Assembly: GCA_009667805.1 (NCBI GenBank)
Contig: CM019066.1
Coordinates: forward strand, 333,070,077-333,134,076
Direction of reading: 5' to 3'
Source: Leptobrachium leishanense
Taxonomy: Eukaryota; Chordata; Amphibia; Anura; Megophryidae
Length of the DNA stretch: 64,000 nucleotides
In this document: positions 12,745-24,126 of the stretch, piece after piece
How the letters are laid out: each line of letters begins with the position of its first letter
How positions within the stretch are numbered: position 1 is the first letter of the stretch
Notes under the pieces: generated by a model
Database searches by the model: none
The model's input: the letters and a program-made list of their open reading frames with translations, nothing else
What the model was told of the DNA's origin: nothing
Position numbers and translations under genes: made by a program

Positions 12745-12927
12745 CAGGGTTATTCCGAGAAAGGTGAAACTCTGGAAAACATTTAGAGAAGTGAAAATTC
12801 TAGGCCAAAATAACTGATTTGGAAATTGAGATAAATGGGAGAATTTTTTCTGGTTTGTCTATTTTGACCTAGAGTTTTCACTTCTCCAAATGTTCTCTAG
12901 AGTTTCACATTTCTCTGCATAACCCTG
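12745..12927. mobile_element. CAGGGTTATTC-type MITE, 183 bp foldback
   Basis: Ends CAGGGTTATTCCGAGAAA and the inverse TTTCTCTGCATAACCCTG; nearly the whole length folds back (AAAATTCTAGGCCAAAATA pairs with TATTTTGACCTAGAGTTTT). Flanks TAA on the left and TAT on the right fit a 3-bp target duplication with one change. The AATTCTAGGTCAAAATAGCC core recurs at 23.3, 24.0, 28.2 and 62.2 kb. Confidence 0.75.
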
Positions 12928-13084
12928 TATATCTCTGCCGTTTATTATAAAGTCAGGTGTTTTAAAATATCTTAAAAAATATATCAAAGTTAAGGATAAT
13001 AAGATTATATGAAATATCTATCATACCTAATAGCATAAGTAACGGCAAAAAATATCTACATATATATATTTATCAGCAGAGTAT

Positions 13085-13300
13085 AGCAGTACGTTGTGAT
13101 ACCTTTTGTATTGGTCTAACGTTACATTTAAAAGACAAGCCTTCGAGAGTATTCCTCTCTTCGTCAGGTCTTGTTGAAGAGAAGTACACCCTCGAAAGTT
13201 TGTCTTTTAAATATAACAATAGTCCAATAAAAAAAGCTATCACTACTACTGCTATACTTTGGTGATTTTGACATCTGGACTAACACGGCTTACCAAATCT
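13085..13300. repeat. Foldback repeat with head-to-head hammerhead-like cores
   Basis: AAAAGACAAGCCTTCGAGAG at 13131 is inverted at about 13190-13208, giving a long stem. On the minus strand CTGACGA (13161-13167) is followed by a GAGAG/CTCTC stem and GAAG. On the plus strand TTGAAGA (about 13174) is followed by a GAG/CTC pairing and GAAAG. The right part (ACATCTGGACTAACACGGCT) looks like a widely dispersed vertebrate repeat. No target duplication was identified. Confidence 0.45.
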
Positions 13301-13816
13301 ACACTAAATATATATTAGCTTTTGCATGCGGCTTCGTTCTTTAAAGTTACGTTTTTTGTCCAAACTGTATGAAATATAATTTACATGTCTTTGATGTCTT
13401 AAAGTAATAAGTAATGTTTATTGCAGATGTTAGTCAGGGCGTATTGGCTACAAAACAAAGTTGTTTCATTCATATGTATCCATGAATTTATTTTTGTGTT
13501 GCAAATACAAACAGGCAATGAGACAGACAAAATTTTTTTTAGTTTTTTGGCATCCGGAACATAAAAAAACAAACTATTTGAGTACTTCTTTGTAAACTAC
13601 ATTAGTGGTTCTTTCTTCTTTCATGTGCTCGGATCAGCAGAGTTAGGTTACTCAGAGTTCGGTTTCCCATAGGTGACCTCAGTCTGGACCAGGCAATGTA
13701 AAACTGCCCATGTGAGATAGGTCAATCCCTGCTACCTTCAAAATCTGTCTTGATGGTCTGGTGCATTACACAGTTCAGGTGGGTTGAAGTTCTGCAATAA
13801 TATCACAGGTTCTCTC

Positions 13817-13942
13817 ATGCTGCAGCACTGATGGTGTGTGTGAGGCCTGACTGTGAGAGGGAAGTAGACATGCTGGAGCAGTGATGGAGTGTGAGAGCCC
13901 TGGTTGTCAAAGCAAAGTGGACATGCTGGAGCAGTGAGGGAG
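13817..13942 (+). repeat. Three tandem units of about 52 bp
   Basis: CATGCTG(C/G)AGCA(C/G)TGA recurs at about 13819, 13870 and 13922. The block abuts the 140-bp array and may belong to the same element. Confidence 0.6.
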
Positions 13943-14706
13943 TACCAATTTTCACATCTGTAACATCTTATATTTTTGACATATAGGCGTCCTGTTTAAA
14001 ATATTCTCCCCCTTTTTTCACCTACTTGGATTTTTGGAAAATTGTAAAACTCCTGTTTTTTTATTTTTCAAGAGGATTGTAAATACCAATTTTCACGCCT
14101 GTTATATCTTCGGTTTTTGAAATATAGGTATACTGATAAAAGTATTCACACGCCTTTTTCACCCCCCTTAACTGGATTTTTGGAAAATGGTAAAACACCT
14201 GATTGGTTTTTTAACAAAGATTGTAAATACCAATTTTCACACCTGTAACATCAAATATAGGTAAAGTGATAAAAGTATTCACCCCTTTTTCACCCATCAC
14301 TGGATTTTTGTAAAATGGTAAAATACGAGTTTTTTAACTTTTCAAGACTAATCTAATTACCAATTTTCACATCTGTAACATCTTCTGTTTTTGAGCTATA
14401 GGTATAGTGTCTAAAATATTCACCCCCCCACTTAACTGGATTTTTGGAAAATGGTAAAATGCATGTTTTTTAAATTTTTCAAGACGAATCTAAATACCAA
14501 TTTTCACTTCTGTAACAACTTCTGTTTTTGAGACATAGGTATCCTGTTTAAAATATTCACCCCCTTTTTTCACCCTCCCACTTGGATTTTTGGAAACGAG
14601 TAAAACACAGGCTTTTTTAATTTTCAAGAAGATTGTAAATACCAATTTTCACACTTGTAACATCTTCGGTTTTTGAGCTATAGGTATCCTGTTTAAAATA
14701 TTCAAT
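13943..14706 (+). repeat. Tandem array, about 140-bp unit, 5.5 copies
   Basis: Units begin TACCAATTTTCAC at 13943, 14084, 14228, 14358, 14495 and 14640 (periods 141, 144, 130, 137, 145). Each unit carries TGTAACATCTT, a TATAGGTAT(C/A)CTG segment, TTCACCCC and CTGGATTTTTGGAAAATGG. Divergence between units is substantial, so the array is old. The variable lengths and interspersed indels do not fit a coding repeat. Confidence 0.9.
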
Positions 14707-14935
14707 ATTCAGCAGGACGCTGCAATCAGACAGCGGTGACTGCGGGAGGATATCGAGGGAATGCAGGGACAGGTATGTATCAGCCCGAGTGTGGCTTCGG
14801 GTTACCGTTTTCGGCATTGAAATTTAACCCCGAGCCACAGTCAGGAATACCGCCAGGGGGCTGAATAAATGTACTGATTTTGACATATAAAAATATCTCA
14901 AAATCAGACCACCAGGGAGGTTAAGAAGAAATGCG
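14707..14935. repeat. Hairpin-rich segment next to the tandem array
   Basis: GTGTGGCTTCGGGTTA (about 14790) pairs with TTTAACCCCGAGCCACA (about 14822), and TGATTTTGACATATA pairs loosely with ATATCTCAAAATCA near 14875-14908. It may be the 3' part of the element containing the array. Confidence 0.4.
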
Positions 14936-15692
14936 TTGGAATATTCAATATTATTTTGGGGGTGTTTTTTATGTTTGTTACCCAATAAATTATTGTGAGT
15001 ATCTGTAAGGGAAGCCTTGTTTTATTGTCTAATCAAATGCCTCAATGATCCTGGATTAAAGGATAAAAAGCCTACCTTGCAAAGGTACTCAAAACATGTG
15101 CAGAGTCACCGCTTAGCTCTCACGCAATATCCCAGAAGACCTAAGGGGGGATAAGGAAAACAACAAGTGCAGACAACCATGGTAAAGACTCCTTGGGACG
15201 TCATAGAGATCTTATGTACGTGGGTTTCTTCGAAACACAGTGACTGACTGCGTAGAGTAGACAGAAAATCAGATGAGATAAGACCCTCAGTGCACCTCGC
15301 GAACTCTTATTGGTGTTGGCCTGATTATCCTTCCCTGATGAGATGGCACGCAAGGACTCTGGGCGGGCCATGTAAAACAGATAGAAAAAGGGCAAGATCG
15401 AGCCTCTTGTTGTGTAGTCAATTCCAGCTGTATGTGGACACATGTACAGCAGTTCCCAAAAAGAGGTCTCCTATGCCTGGTTCCTTCAGTTGCGTGGCAA
15501 GGATGAAGAAGATGACTCAATTGGTGAAGTATAATAATTAATTATTCTTGTATTGTTGAAGATTACTACTTTTATCTACGTATGCTTTACATAAGACAAG
15601 CCAATGTATACCTGAAAATAAAACCACAAAGCTATGACTTGCTGCTGTCTTTGTTATAGTAAGTGTGCAGAATATACGAGGTGTTCAAGTCC
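14936..15692. other. Unique DNA, nothing recognised
   Basis: Overlapping ORFs of 77-83 codons on both strands at 15200-15540 have no recognisable domains. Confidence 0.35.
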
Positions 15693-15700
15693 CTCACTAG

Positions 15701-16849
15701 CAGGCATGTACTGGCCATCGGGACTACCAGGAGAATCCTGGCGGGCTGATGGCTCTGTGGGCCAGGGTGCCAGCTGAGCCCAGCGATTGCCTGGTCCTGC
15801 AGAGCCTGGGAATCATCAATTTCTTATGAGGACTCACTGAATTCTAATGTCCTAACCCTTCAGCCGGATTTGGAGCTTACCAGGTACCATGTGAATAATA
15901 GAATGACCCATCGGAAGTGAGAAGCTTCAAGGGGAAAAAAAGAGCATATTAAGGGAGGTGGTTTTTTTTCCGACCGGCCTCTTGGGACTCATGCTTTGCA
16001 CATTAATAGTATGATGCACGTGCGCCAAGAGCATTGAGCCATATACAATGGAGTTATCCTCCGGAAACCAATGATGTACAATATGGTGCGCATTTAGAAT
16101 TGGGCTCTGTGCGCTACACAGCAGATCCATGCACCGGAGACCTAATGCACACACCTGACACGCATCCAAGGATGATATTGTGGACATAAAAAGGTACCTC
16201 TTGGCAGTATTGATTTGGCTTCTGAGGAAACTGCTCGTGAGAGCAGAGAAACGCGCGTGTCAAGCGTTTGTTTTTAGACGGCACTGGTGACTGGGATCAC
16301 CATATATGGGGTGATGTAAGCTGCAATTCTGGGTCCCAAAGGTAAGTCAGGTAGCATCTAAAAATAGGTGGACCCAAGGTTGTGGTTTTGCTCAGGTGCC
16401 CTTTTCATCATTCTGGCATTATTTGGGTCTCATAATTAAGGAGACCAATTACCTTCAAGGAGACTGATTTCTTTATTGGGATATTTTTCATAATTGCTTG
16501 TTAAGGTCCCAATTTCCAGGAGACCATATATTTCAGTATAACGTCCCATTAATAGGTGACCAATTTATACTGGTGATTCTTCCCACAATTGTGGCTGATG
16601 AAAGAATTGTCTTGGTAGAAGGTCCCACTACAAGGAGACTATTGATATACAGGGTTGTTTTGACGACTTCATTTTCAGCAAAACATGTGAATATTCACTA
16701 AATAGTGAATTCACTGTATTTTTGTCCAAATGAAATCACTGAAGAGTGCCAAAATGTGAGATCTTAATCCAGCCCTGCTTGTTTGCATAATCGGAGTGGG
16801 CCGGTCTGGATGAAGTCCGGGGCCAGTTTTTTGTCCCAGTTCAGCCCTG
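15701..16849. mobile_element. hAT-type non-autonomous transposon, 1,149 bp
   Basis: Ends CAGGCATGTACTGG and CCAGTTCAGCCCTG are inverses with a few mismatches, with a perfect 8-bp duplication CTCACTAG at 15693-15700 and 16850-16857. No transposase is encoded; the interior holds a hammerhead-like motif (16222-16258) and a series of GGAGACC/AGGAGACT words at 16435-16640. Confidence 0.85.
16222..16258 (+). ncRNA. Hammerhead-ribozyme-like core
   Basis: CTGAGGA (16222-16228) matches the CUGANGA box exactly. After AA comes a perfect 6-bp stem, CTGCTC at 16231-16236 with GAGCAG at 16241-16246, closed by the loop GTGA. Then come A, GAA (16248-16250) and the palindrome ACGCGCGT (16251-16258). Minimal hammerheads need CUGANGA, stem II, GAA, stem III and an NUH cleavage site. 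Here the AA/A mismatch at the base of stem II and the G after the palindrome are deviations. It is a candidate relic, not a demonstrated ribozyme. Confidence 0.35.
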
Positions 16850-16932
16850 CTCACTAGAATCTAAAAAGCTGAGGATAAAGAGTGGGTATGGAAATACAGT
16901 ATCCCAAAGAGATCCCTCTGGTGTGTTTTGTC

Positions 16933-17439
16933 GGTTTGGGTTGGAATCCCTACAACCAGGTTCCCTAATGCCAAAATCCAGACGGCCAACTTCCCTAGAC
17001 AGACAACTCCCTGAAGGCCAACTTCCCTACACGGCCAACTTCCCTACACAGACAACTCCCTGACGGCAAACTTCCAGACATCCAAAATCCCAGTGGCTAA
17101 CACTAACCCTACTCCCTACTCCCTAACCCCCTAAACCTAGCCCTGACCCTAACCCCTCTAAACCTAGCCCTAACCCCTCTAAACCTAGCCCTAACCCTAA
17201 CCCTCCTAAACCTAGCCCTAACCCTAATCCACTAAACCTAGCCCTAACCCCCCTAAACCTAGCTCTAACCCCCTTAAACTTAGGGTTAGGGTGCTAGTAT
17301 TAGGGTTAGCTGCTAGGATTATGGATGTCTGGAAGTTGGCCGTGTAGGGAACTTGGTATGTCCGGCACTTGTTCTGTCTGGAAGTTGGGTGTCGGGAAGT
17401 AGGCATTAGGGAACCTGGCTGTAGGATTTCATCCGGCAC
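16933..17439. repeat. Foldback element with telomere-like core
   Basis: The arms are inverted: ACCAGGTTCCCTAATGCC near 16968 matches the inverse of GGCATTAGGGAACCTGG near 17402, and CCAACTTCC words repeat along both arms. The centre (about 17105-17300) is a degenerate direct array of CCCTAACCC and CTAAACCTAGCCCTAAC, with the inverse TTAGGGTTAGGG at about 17280-17307. This is interstitial, embedded in a foldback and flanked by ordinary DNA, so it is not a chromosome end. Confidence 0.7.
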
Positions 17440-20400
17440 CCATGTTTTGTGGTGGCAAGCGGTACCAGAAATGAAGTTCCCGACAGAAGCAGCGACGCAG
17501 TGCTAACATCAATGTGCCTGAGTTAATAATTTCTCTTTCGAGTGAGGTTATATGGGGCTTATCCAAAACAAAATAGTGGAGACCAGCGCTGGCACTGAAT
17601 CCTCTCCTCTGCCTATATGGGGCATATATTATTATGAACTTGATGTACTGCACTTTGAAGTGTATACCTTTTTTATATATTTTAGATTTGCTCCCATTTA
17701 TTCTTTGTCATATTGATTATTGACGCTATAAGGAAGAGGCATTGTGGGAGTGACTATGGTGCGATATGTTTCCTTGACTGTTTCGCCACGAGTATTTGTT
17801 TAGATTAGTGGATGTTCGGAACAGACCTTAAAATGGAACGTGGTTATTACCATGCACTCGCAAATCATTGTTCCTATGAAAATCAAGGTATTTAAGTGTA
17901 ATTTTTGCTTTTAAGTACCCCTTTTTTCCCACTTCACTTTCCTAGAGATACATTTGTAAGATTGATGATTTGAGATGTTGACCAACTTGAAGTTAGAAGC
18001 CTAGTTCCGTCTTGTTCTTACCACAAAACCTTATCGTTGTGCCAACGTCCAGTTTGCTAGCTCCACCAGCTCTGTTGGGAAAGTACCTCAACATTTCTTG
18101 TTTTCATATTCGTTATCTGGAAACGTTTCTGGTAGAATTTTCATACTTCAAGGCAGCCCAGAATGCTGTCACATGATCGGATAAACACTGTAAAGTCTCA
18201 CCCAGGTTTTCTGTAATCCTGTATAAGCCTGAATCTCATATTCAATTAGGAGGTCCTTGTAGATCACCTGTTTCCAATTACAAAAAGCTATTTATTCTTC
18301 AGAGTAGTCAGGAACTAAATAATCTGGGAGCAGACAGCTGTGTTACTTTAGGAAGGCTCTGACAATTGTAGTATTGAAGACTACGTAGTCTCTGGCTGAC
18401 AGTCTCTGGCTGACAGTTTTGGTTATTTTTTAATTTCTTTCTAAATGTTGATCAGGTGAGATACTGCTCAATTATATTTTGAAAGAGCTGTGCATTTTAT
18501 ACTTAATTTTCAGTGTCCGTAAATAGATTATAAATATAATAAATATATATATATATATTTATAAACAGAAGAAAGTTTGCACTCAGATGCACCAGCTGCT
18601 GTTGCTAGTTTAGACTAAGACATTTAATACAAAATACCAGGAAAGAGCACTTCATATCCATGACCACCTTCTTCCATCTTATTCTGTAGCAAAAATAAAA
18701 GCACCGTTTTAAAAAATGTTCAAACGCATAACTAGGTAATAAATGATGGGGATTCAGTTCACAAAGTTTGATCATAGTTTGCTTAAGCCTGTCACAGTTG
18801 CCAATGTACCCCATCATTGACAGGTCCTATCCAACTTGACTGAATCTGCATTTGCAGGATCAACTCACCCTGGAGCTCCCCAGCAGCTCAAGGTCTTTAT
18901 AGGCAGCCACGGTGGGACACCCGTGAACAGGGAAGGGTGCATACCAAATAAGGGTTGTCAGCCCTCTATATGTATAATATAAACTCTTTTTTCCATAGAT
19001 TAAACGTTTAACAAAACAAGGATAAAATCTGATAATGATGACTATGATAATAAAAATGATAAATAATTATTCATTGTGAACTGTAGTGTAAATTTTGTTT
19101 AATATATTTGACTTCAGTATATTATTTCATTATATTTTTATTTAGGACATTATTATTATATTATTATTTTGTAAGTGGGAAAAATTGTTATTTTAATTGT
19201 CGTGTGTATGATTCCAGATTTGGTTCAAGTAGCATCTAATCCCTTTGTACACACCTTCACAATGATTGACAGCCATGGATTTAGCTACGTGTATTTCACA
19301 ATCTATTGAGTAGTATTCTAAATGAGCCCTTAGTACTTGTCATAGTAGGGTTTGCCATGTTTTCCTGGACGTACAGTATATTACTAGTCTGTAAAGAGGG
19401 AGATCTCAGGGACGGATCATATGGGCAATCGGTTATCAAATCAAGGCAGGCCAAGTGAGATGCTTCCTTGATTTCCTATCCTGCAGGATATGCATTCTTC
19501 ATGCACTGCTCATCAGCATGAATAATTTATATATCCAGGAAAACGTGGCCAATCTGATACTCTGAGTCCTAGGTACGAGGCTCAGTAATGACTGCGATTC
19601 CACTGAAGTCATAGTTATATTTTACCTGCTTGCTGTCTGTAGCCATTCAGAATACAATTTGAATTCAAACAAATGGCCAGACAATTTACAAATCAGATTA
19701 ACCTAATGCCCAGACTAATAAAAGTAAATGGACTTTTTAAAAATATTATCTATCTATATACAAACATGTATTAGAACTGATAAATGTGCCCTTGTATTTG
19801 TACTGAAGTCTGGAATACTTATACACCAATAAAATAAGCATTACAAAGTATGTCTTCCAGTACAGTAATATTTTACCACTGCTCTCCGGACACTATGGAA
19901 TGCCTCCCACCCATGGAGGACATCTAAAGGTTTGAATTATTTTATACCATCTCTTCCATTTTATTATCACTGCCATCACAAGTCTGAGTACATAACTGTG
20001 GAGCACATTGCAGGATTCCTCCTGTCGCAATATACATTCCAAGAATGATTTGACACATTACACTGGGGTTGCTTTTAATTCCTGGATTATTAGTTTGATG
20101 AGGCCAAATGTTAACAAGAGGAACTTAAGAAGAGGTTTGGCGCCCAATCACACATACTCCTATTCCGTGTACTCTGTGCTTCTCCTCTATAAAATACTAC
20201 ACAACCACAGGGATATAGCTTGAACAGCTGTTGTTAATCGTCTATGCCAATTTTCAGTACACTTCAGCAGAAAACCAGAATTTAACCCTTTGCGCAATGA
20301 TCTCTTGTAGCCGATCTTTTCACAATTAGACTTTAAGGTCGTCCAATTAATTTTTTTCAAAAAAGAGCAATGGTGCAGTTGTCTTGAATTAATAATTCTG

Positions 20401-20885
20401 TAAACAAATTTGTTGCCCTAATTCAACAGAGTCATGATGGATAACGAGTAAGTATAACCATTAAGTATAATGACCCCACATGTGACATCAAACCAGATAC
20501 TGACCTATTCTAGCTAGACTATAAACCTTGATTGCAGCTCTGCTGTTACGGCTGCTTATTGTAAATTAACGCTTGCTATATACTGTACAGGAAGCGCTAA
20601 GTCTGGCAGCCGGAGAATAAGAACAGACTTCAAGGTTTGCTTGTTACTCTTGTCTTGAGTCTGTATGTAAACAAAATGCTATCTCTCAGAACCTGAATTA
20701 AGTGATTTTTGCATTGGTTGACCTGAGAATTTACTGATTGTGTGCATTGATGTCCAAAATCCCTTAAAGCTTATCTTTCAACCCAGAGTGAAGAGGAGGG
20801 CATGATCCGTCTCCATAAATGGAAGGACAATTAGAACAAAGAGGTCTCTAGTGATCTTCCACCATAAAAAGTGATCTCATTAGAA
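17440..20885. other. Long stretch of mostly unique AT-rich DNA
   Basis: Only simple features are seen: an (AT)n run at about 18540-18562 and AT-rich runs near 19080-19150. No terminal repeats, LINE/SINE pieces or coding exons were recognised over 3.4 kb. Confidence 0.4.
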
Positions 20886-20887
20886 TC

Positions 20888-21430
20888 TAGAGATGTGCAA
20901 TTTGTTTCGTTCCGAATCGAAATTCGGACGAAATTCACCATTTTCGTTTTTCAGGAGCATTTCCGAAACAATATATTGACTATCTGAAAAGTTCTGATCA
21001 ATCTGAAATTCCAACGCGATTTGGATCGTCAATTCGGATCATTTCGGTGAATCGGATCATTTTGGGTGATTCGGATCAGTTAATTTTTCATTTTTTATTA
21101 GTTATTACTTTTATTATTGCTTATTTAAGAATGGGAAGTAGATTACTAGTACAAATAGAATGAAAGTTTCTTAACTTATTTATTTTTTAGGCTATTTTAG
21201 GCATTTTTTGGGTGAAATGTTAGGTTTTCGAACTTTTTTTTAAAGAAACAAGGCTTTTTAACCCGAAGGTTTCAATGCAGCATATGAATCCACACATTGC
21301 TGGGAAGCGCCTGTCTGCAGTATAATTAATACAGAATATAAATCCGCACACTGCGGGGCAGCACATCTCTGCAGATCGATTCGGATCGATTCATTTTTTG
21401 GATCAGTTAGTTTTTTGGTGTTATGCAGAG
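20888..21430 (+). repeat. Repeat beginning CTAGAGATGTGCAATTTG
   Basis: The left part is full of TTCGGA/GATTCGGAT words in both orientations (ATCGAAATTCGGACGAAATT; ATTCGGATCATTTCGG). The interior has the T-rich TTATTTTTTAGGCTATTTTAG seen in the CAGGGTTATTC family. The same style (GAGATG/GGGATGAGC ends with TTCG-rich palindromes) is found at 27270-27392 and 61063-61880. The right boundary is uncertain. Confidence 0.4.
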
Positions 21431-21439
21431 ACATAGATT

Positions 21440-23235
21440 TTTTTTATACCTTTTTACGGGTATCCAACAATGGCTATGCTATGATAGGGGCCTGCATTTG
21501 TTTTGCCATTATGTCTAATTCAATATTTTACATTCAGGGCCCTATACATATGTTGCAGGTAACTGGGAGCCGCTAAAGAGAAATAACCATGTTAGCCGAT
21601 ATACCTTAGTGATTCTTCTAATTAATTCCAACTCAAGTCAGAGTATTTGCAAGACTATCACAGATACCTACAGCAGTGCCGCATGCAGTCGCTAGTGTCG
21701 GCTCTTGGACTACCCTGTGTGAGTTTGCATATATGGGGTCACATTGAGGACCCTAGAGGGACACCGGAAATGATTTGCTCACAGTGCTCTGCTGCTTGCA
21801 GTTTGGGGATCGGGGTGGATCAGGAATGATCAGGGCTAAGTAATGTTTTTTCTTATTATGTGTTTAAATTTCAGTTTTAAAGGATTTGGAATGTCACAAA
21901 GTATAAGAGCCATTAATATACATTAAAGGAGCTGCAACGTCCGAGTCACAAACAAAACCTTTGACTCGGTTGGAATATTGGCTCCCACTTATTTATAAGT
22001 GTATTTCTTTGCCATTTTTTTATATTTGTTTCACCTACACAGTTGTATGTTTAGAAGTAACCACTGTAGTTAATATATTGAATTCCACATGAAGTTATAT
22101 CCATGCAAGTTTGATGGGGAACACTGAAAAGAAATACCTTCATCTATTTTTGGCTATGGGGATTGTATTTCTTTGATATGGCATCTGCTTGGCATGATCC
22201 ATTGACGGGTTGGCATGAGGCCTTTTAGCAAATTTTCCAGTGTACCATTTGAGAAAACTCCCCAGTGAGTGTAATTTTGCTTCAGGCACTAACTTCCTAA
22301 ATTCTTTAATTTTGGCATCAAATCGTAGTCTATACTAATAAGAATTCTGTCTATTGTGCCTTTTGGGTAATGTAGTAAGTTACATGAATCGTATCGATCA
22401 TGGATAGGTCATTGTCACAAATCAGATATTTTATACCTCAAAATCTTGACTTAAACTGCAACCATCTTCTACATGTCTTTATTATATTATGATCGCTAGC
22501 AATTTGTCAAAATTCCCAAGTAATCTCTACCCAATCAAATGTGATAGCTTCATTTATTTTCTGAAAGTTGTCATTATGACTACTTACTCGCCACTCATTT
22601 TACATTTATTTTGTGCAAATTCAGAAAAGGTCTTGGAAAACCAAATCTCCAGTTTTAAGAAGTAGTTCCACATCAGAAAATGGTTCAGCTCACCCATGAC
22701 ACAAATGTGTAATGCAAGAAACACATAAACTCACTCCCTGAGTAATATTCCAATAGAAGGATCGTCGGGATGGGTACAGTTCAATATAGGGATTACTTCA
22801 GAAATATAAAAATGTAATACACCGAGCATAACACTGTATCATAGGTGTAATGAAATGAGTTTATGATAGACCTCTGCTCACACTTTATAGAGCGACACTC
22901 ACAGTTTGATACGTCTAATGGCTATTCTAGCCTCACCAATCAGTCCTTTCACTCCTGAAAACATTCCTCAGTCCTCAGCCAGAGCAGAAAAAACTATCAC
23001 AGTGCTGCAAGAATATGTATGTGACTCTTAATAACAACTATAGAGATTAGGTACTCACATGTTCCAGAGACCATAAATGGCTCAGTGGATGTCACATTCA
23101 GGTTGATTGTTTGGCCACAGACCTCTAAAACACCTCTCCTGATAAATTAGGCAATCGTTCATACTTGGATGATAAAATCAAATATATTTATTGAACATAA
23201 AACAGAGTAAAGTAAAAATTAAACCTACAGCTGCC
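21440..23235. other. Unique DNA
   Basis: No repeat or exon recognised. The end of this stretch leads into a hammerhead-like motif and a MITE nest. Confidence 0.35.
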
Positions 23236-23238
23236 AAA

Positions 23239-23269
23239 CGCATTTCGCCTGTCCTGTGGGCTTACTCAG
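23239..23269 (-). other. Hammerhead-core-like motif (degenerate)
   Basis: On the minus strand CTGAGTA (23263-23269; one change from CUGANGA) is followed by a GCC/GGC stem around ACAGGACA and GAAATGCG. It belongs to a repeat tail with CAATAAATATATTTGATT on the minus strand near 23180. Confidence 0.25.
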
Positions 23270-23323
23270 TGTTCTGATGAATAACGTCCACATAATGGGT
23301 ACTCCTATTAAATAGAGGCCCCA

Positions 23324-24064
23324 ATCAAAATTCTAGGTCAAAATAGCCAAACCAGAAAAATTCTCCCATTTAGGCTAGGGTCAGACTAGCAAATTTTTAA
23401 CGTGTGTTTAGGCGCACTTAATCACGGCCGCACTAGCAGCAAATGACGGGCAATGACGGCCAATATACGAAGTACGGTCGCACGAAAGTCCGGCTGCGCA
23501 GCGCAAGTGGAAAATGAACGCATTTTTTCGACAAAGCAGAACCGCTAGTACGGACGTACAGAGTGCGCTGCGTCCACTAGCGGCGTGTGTGCGTGATTTG
23601 GAGACGTCAGACCCTGCTCATGTCCGGCCAACATAACGTCCAGACACCCAAAGATTCCTGGTTTGGATCCGTAAAAAATCACGCACAAAAATGCGCATCG
23701 TATGACCGTTTTCGCGCAATCCGTGAAAAAAATACGGCAATGCGTTTGGACGCACTTTTTGACGGTCGCTGCAAAAAATGCGTTAGTCTGACCCTAGCCT
23801 TATCTCACTTTCCAAATCGGCTATTTGGTCCAGATTGTTCTCTTTTTCCTGCCATTCTCCTGGTTTTCACCTTTCTCTGAACAACCCCGAGAGAGAGGTG
23901 AAAGCCAGGAGAACTGGCAGGAGAAGAGGACAATCTAGACCAAATAGCCAATTTGGAAAGTGAGTTAAATGGGAGAATTTTTCTGGTTTGGCTATTTTGA
24001 CCTAGAATTTTCACTTCTCCAGTTATTCTCCTGCTTTTCACCTGCTGCTCTCTGAATAACCCTG
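23324..24064. mobile_element. Double foldback of the CAGGGTTATTC/TTCTAGGTC type, interrupted
   Basis: Two units, about 23324-23888 and 23889-24064, each contain AATTCTAGGTCAAAATAGCC-type arms in inverse orientation. The second ends CTCTCTGAATAACCCTG. The first is split by the Harbinger-type MITE at 23373-23799; the intact sequence TCTCCCATTTATCTCA elsewhere (28264) shows the empty site. Confidence 0.6.
23373..23799. mobile_element. PIF/Harbinger-type MITE GGCTAGGGTCAGAC, 427 bp
   Basis: Ends GGCTAGGGTCAGACTAGC and GTTAGTCTGACCCTAGCC with TTA duplicated (23370-23372, 23800-23802). Comparison with the uninterrupted host sequence confirms that only TTA was duplicated. The interior is rich in CGCA/TGCG words. 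A sister copy with TAA duplication lies at 49549-49977. Confidence 0.85.
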
Positions 24065-24126
24065 TGAATGTTTAATCCCAAGGTGAAAAATAACATTGCT
24101 TTAGATTTTTTTCAAACACCAGTTAA

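Noticed and set aside
13943..14706. CRISPR-like array
   Set aside because: Units are contiguous 130-145 bp repeats without unique spacers of constant length, and the context is vertebrate DNA.
17105..17315. True telomere or subtelomere
   Set aside because: The CCCTAA repeats are degenerate, short and enclosed in an inverted-repeat element with ordinary DNA on both sides.
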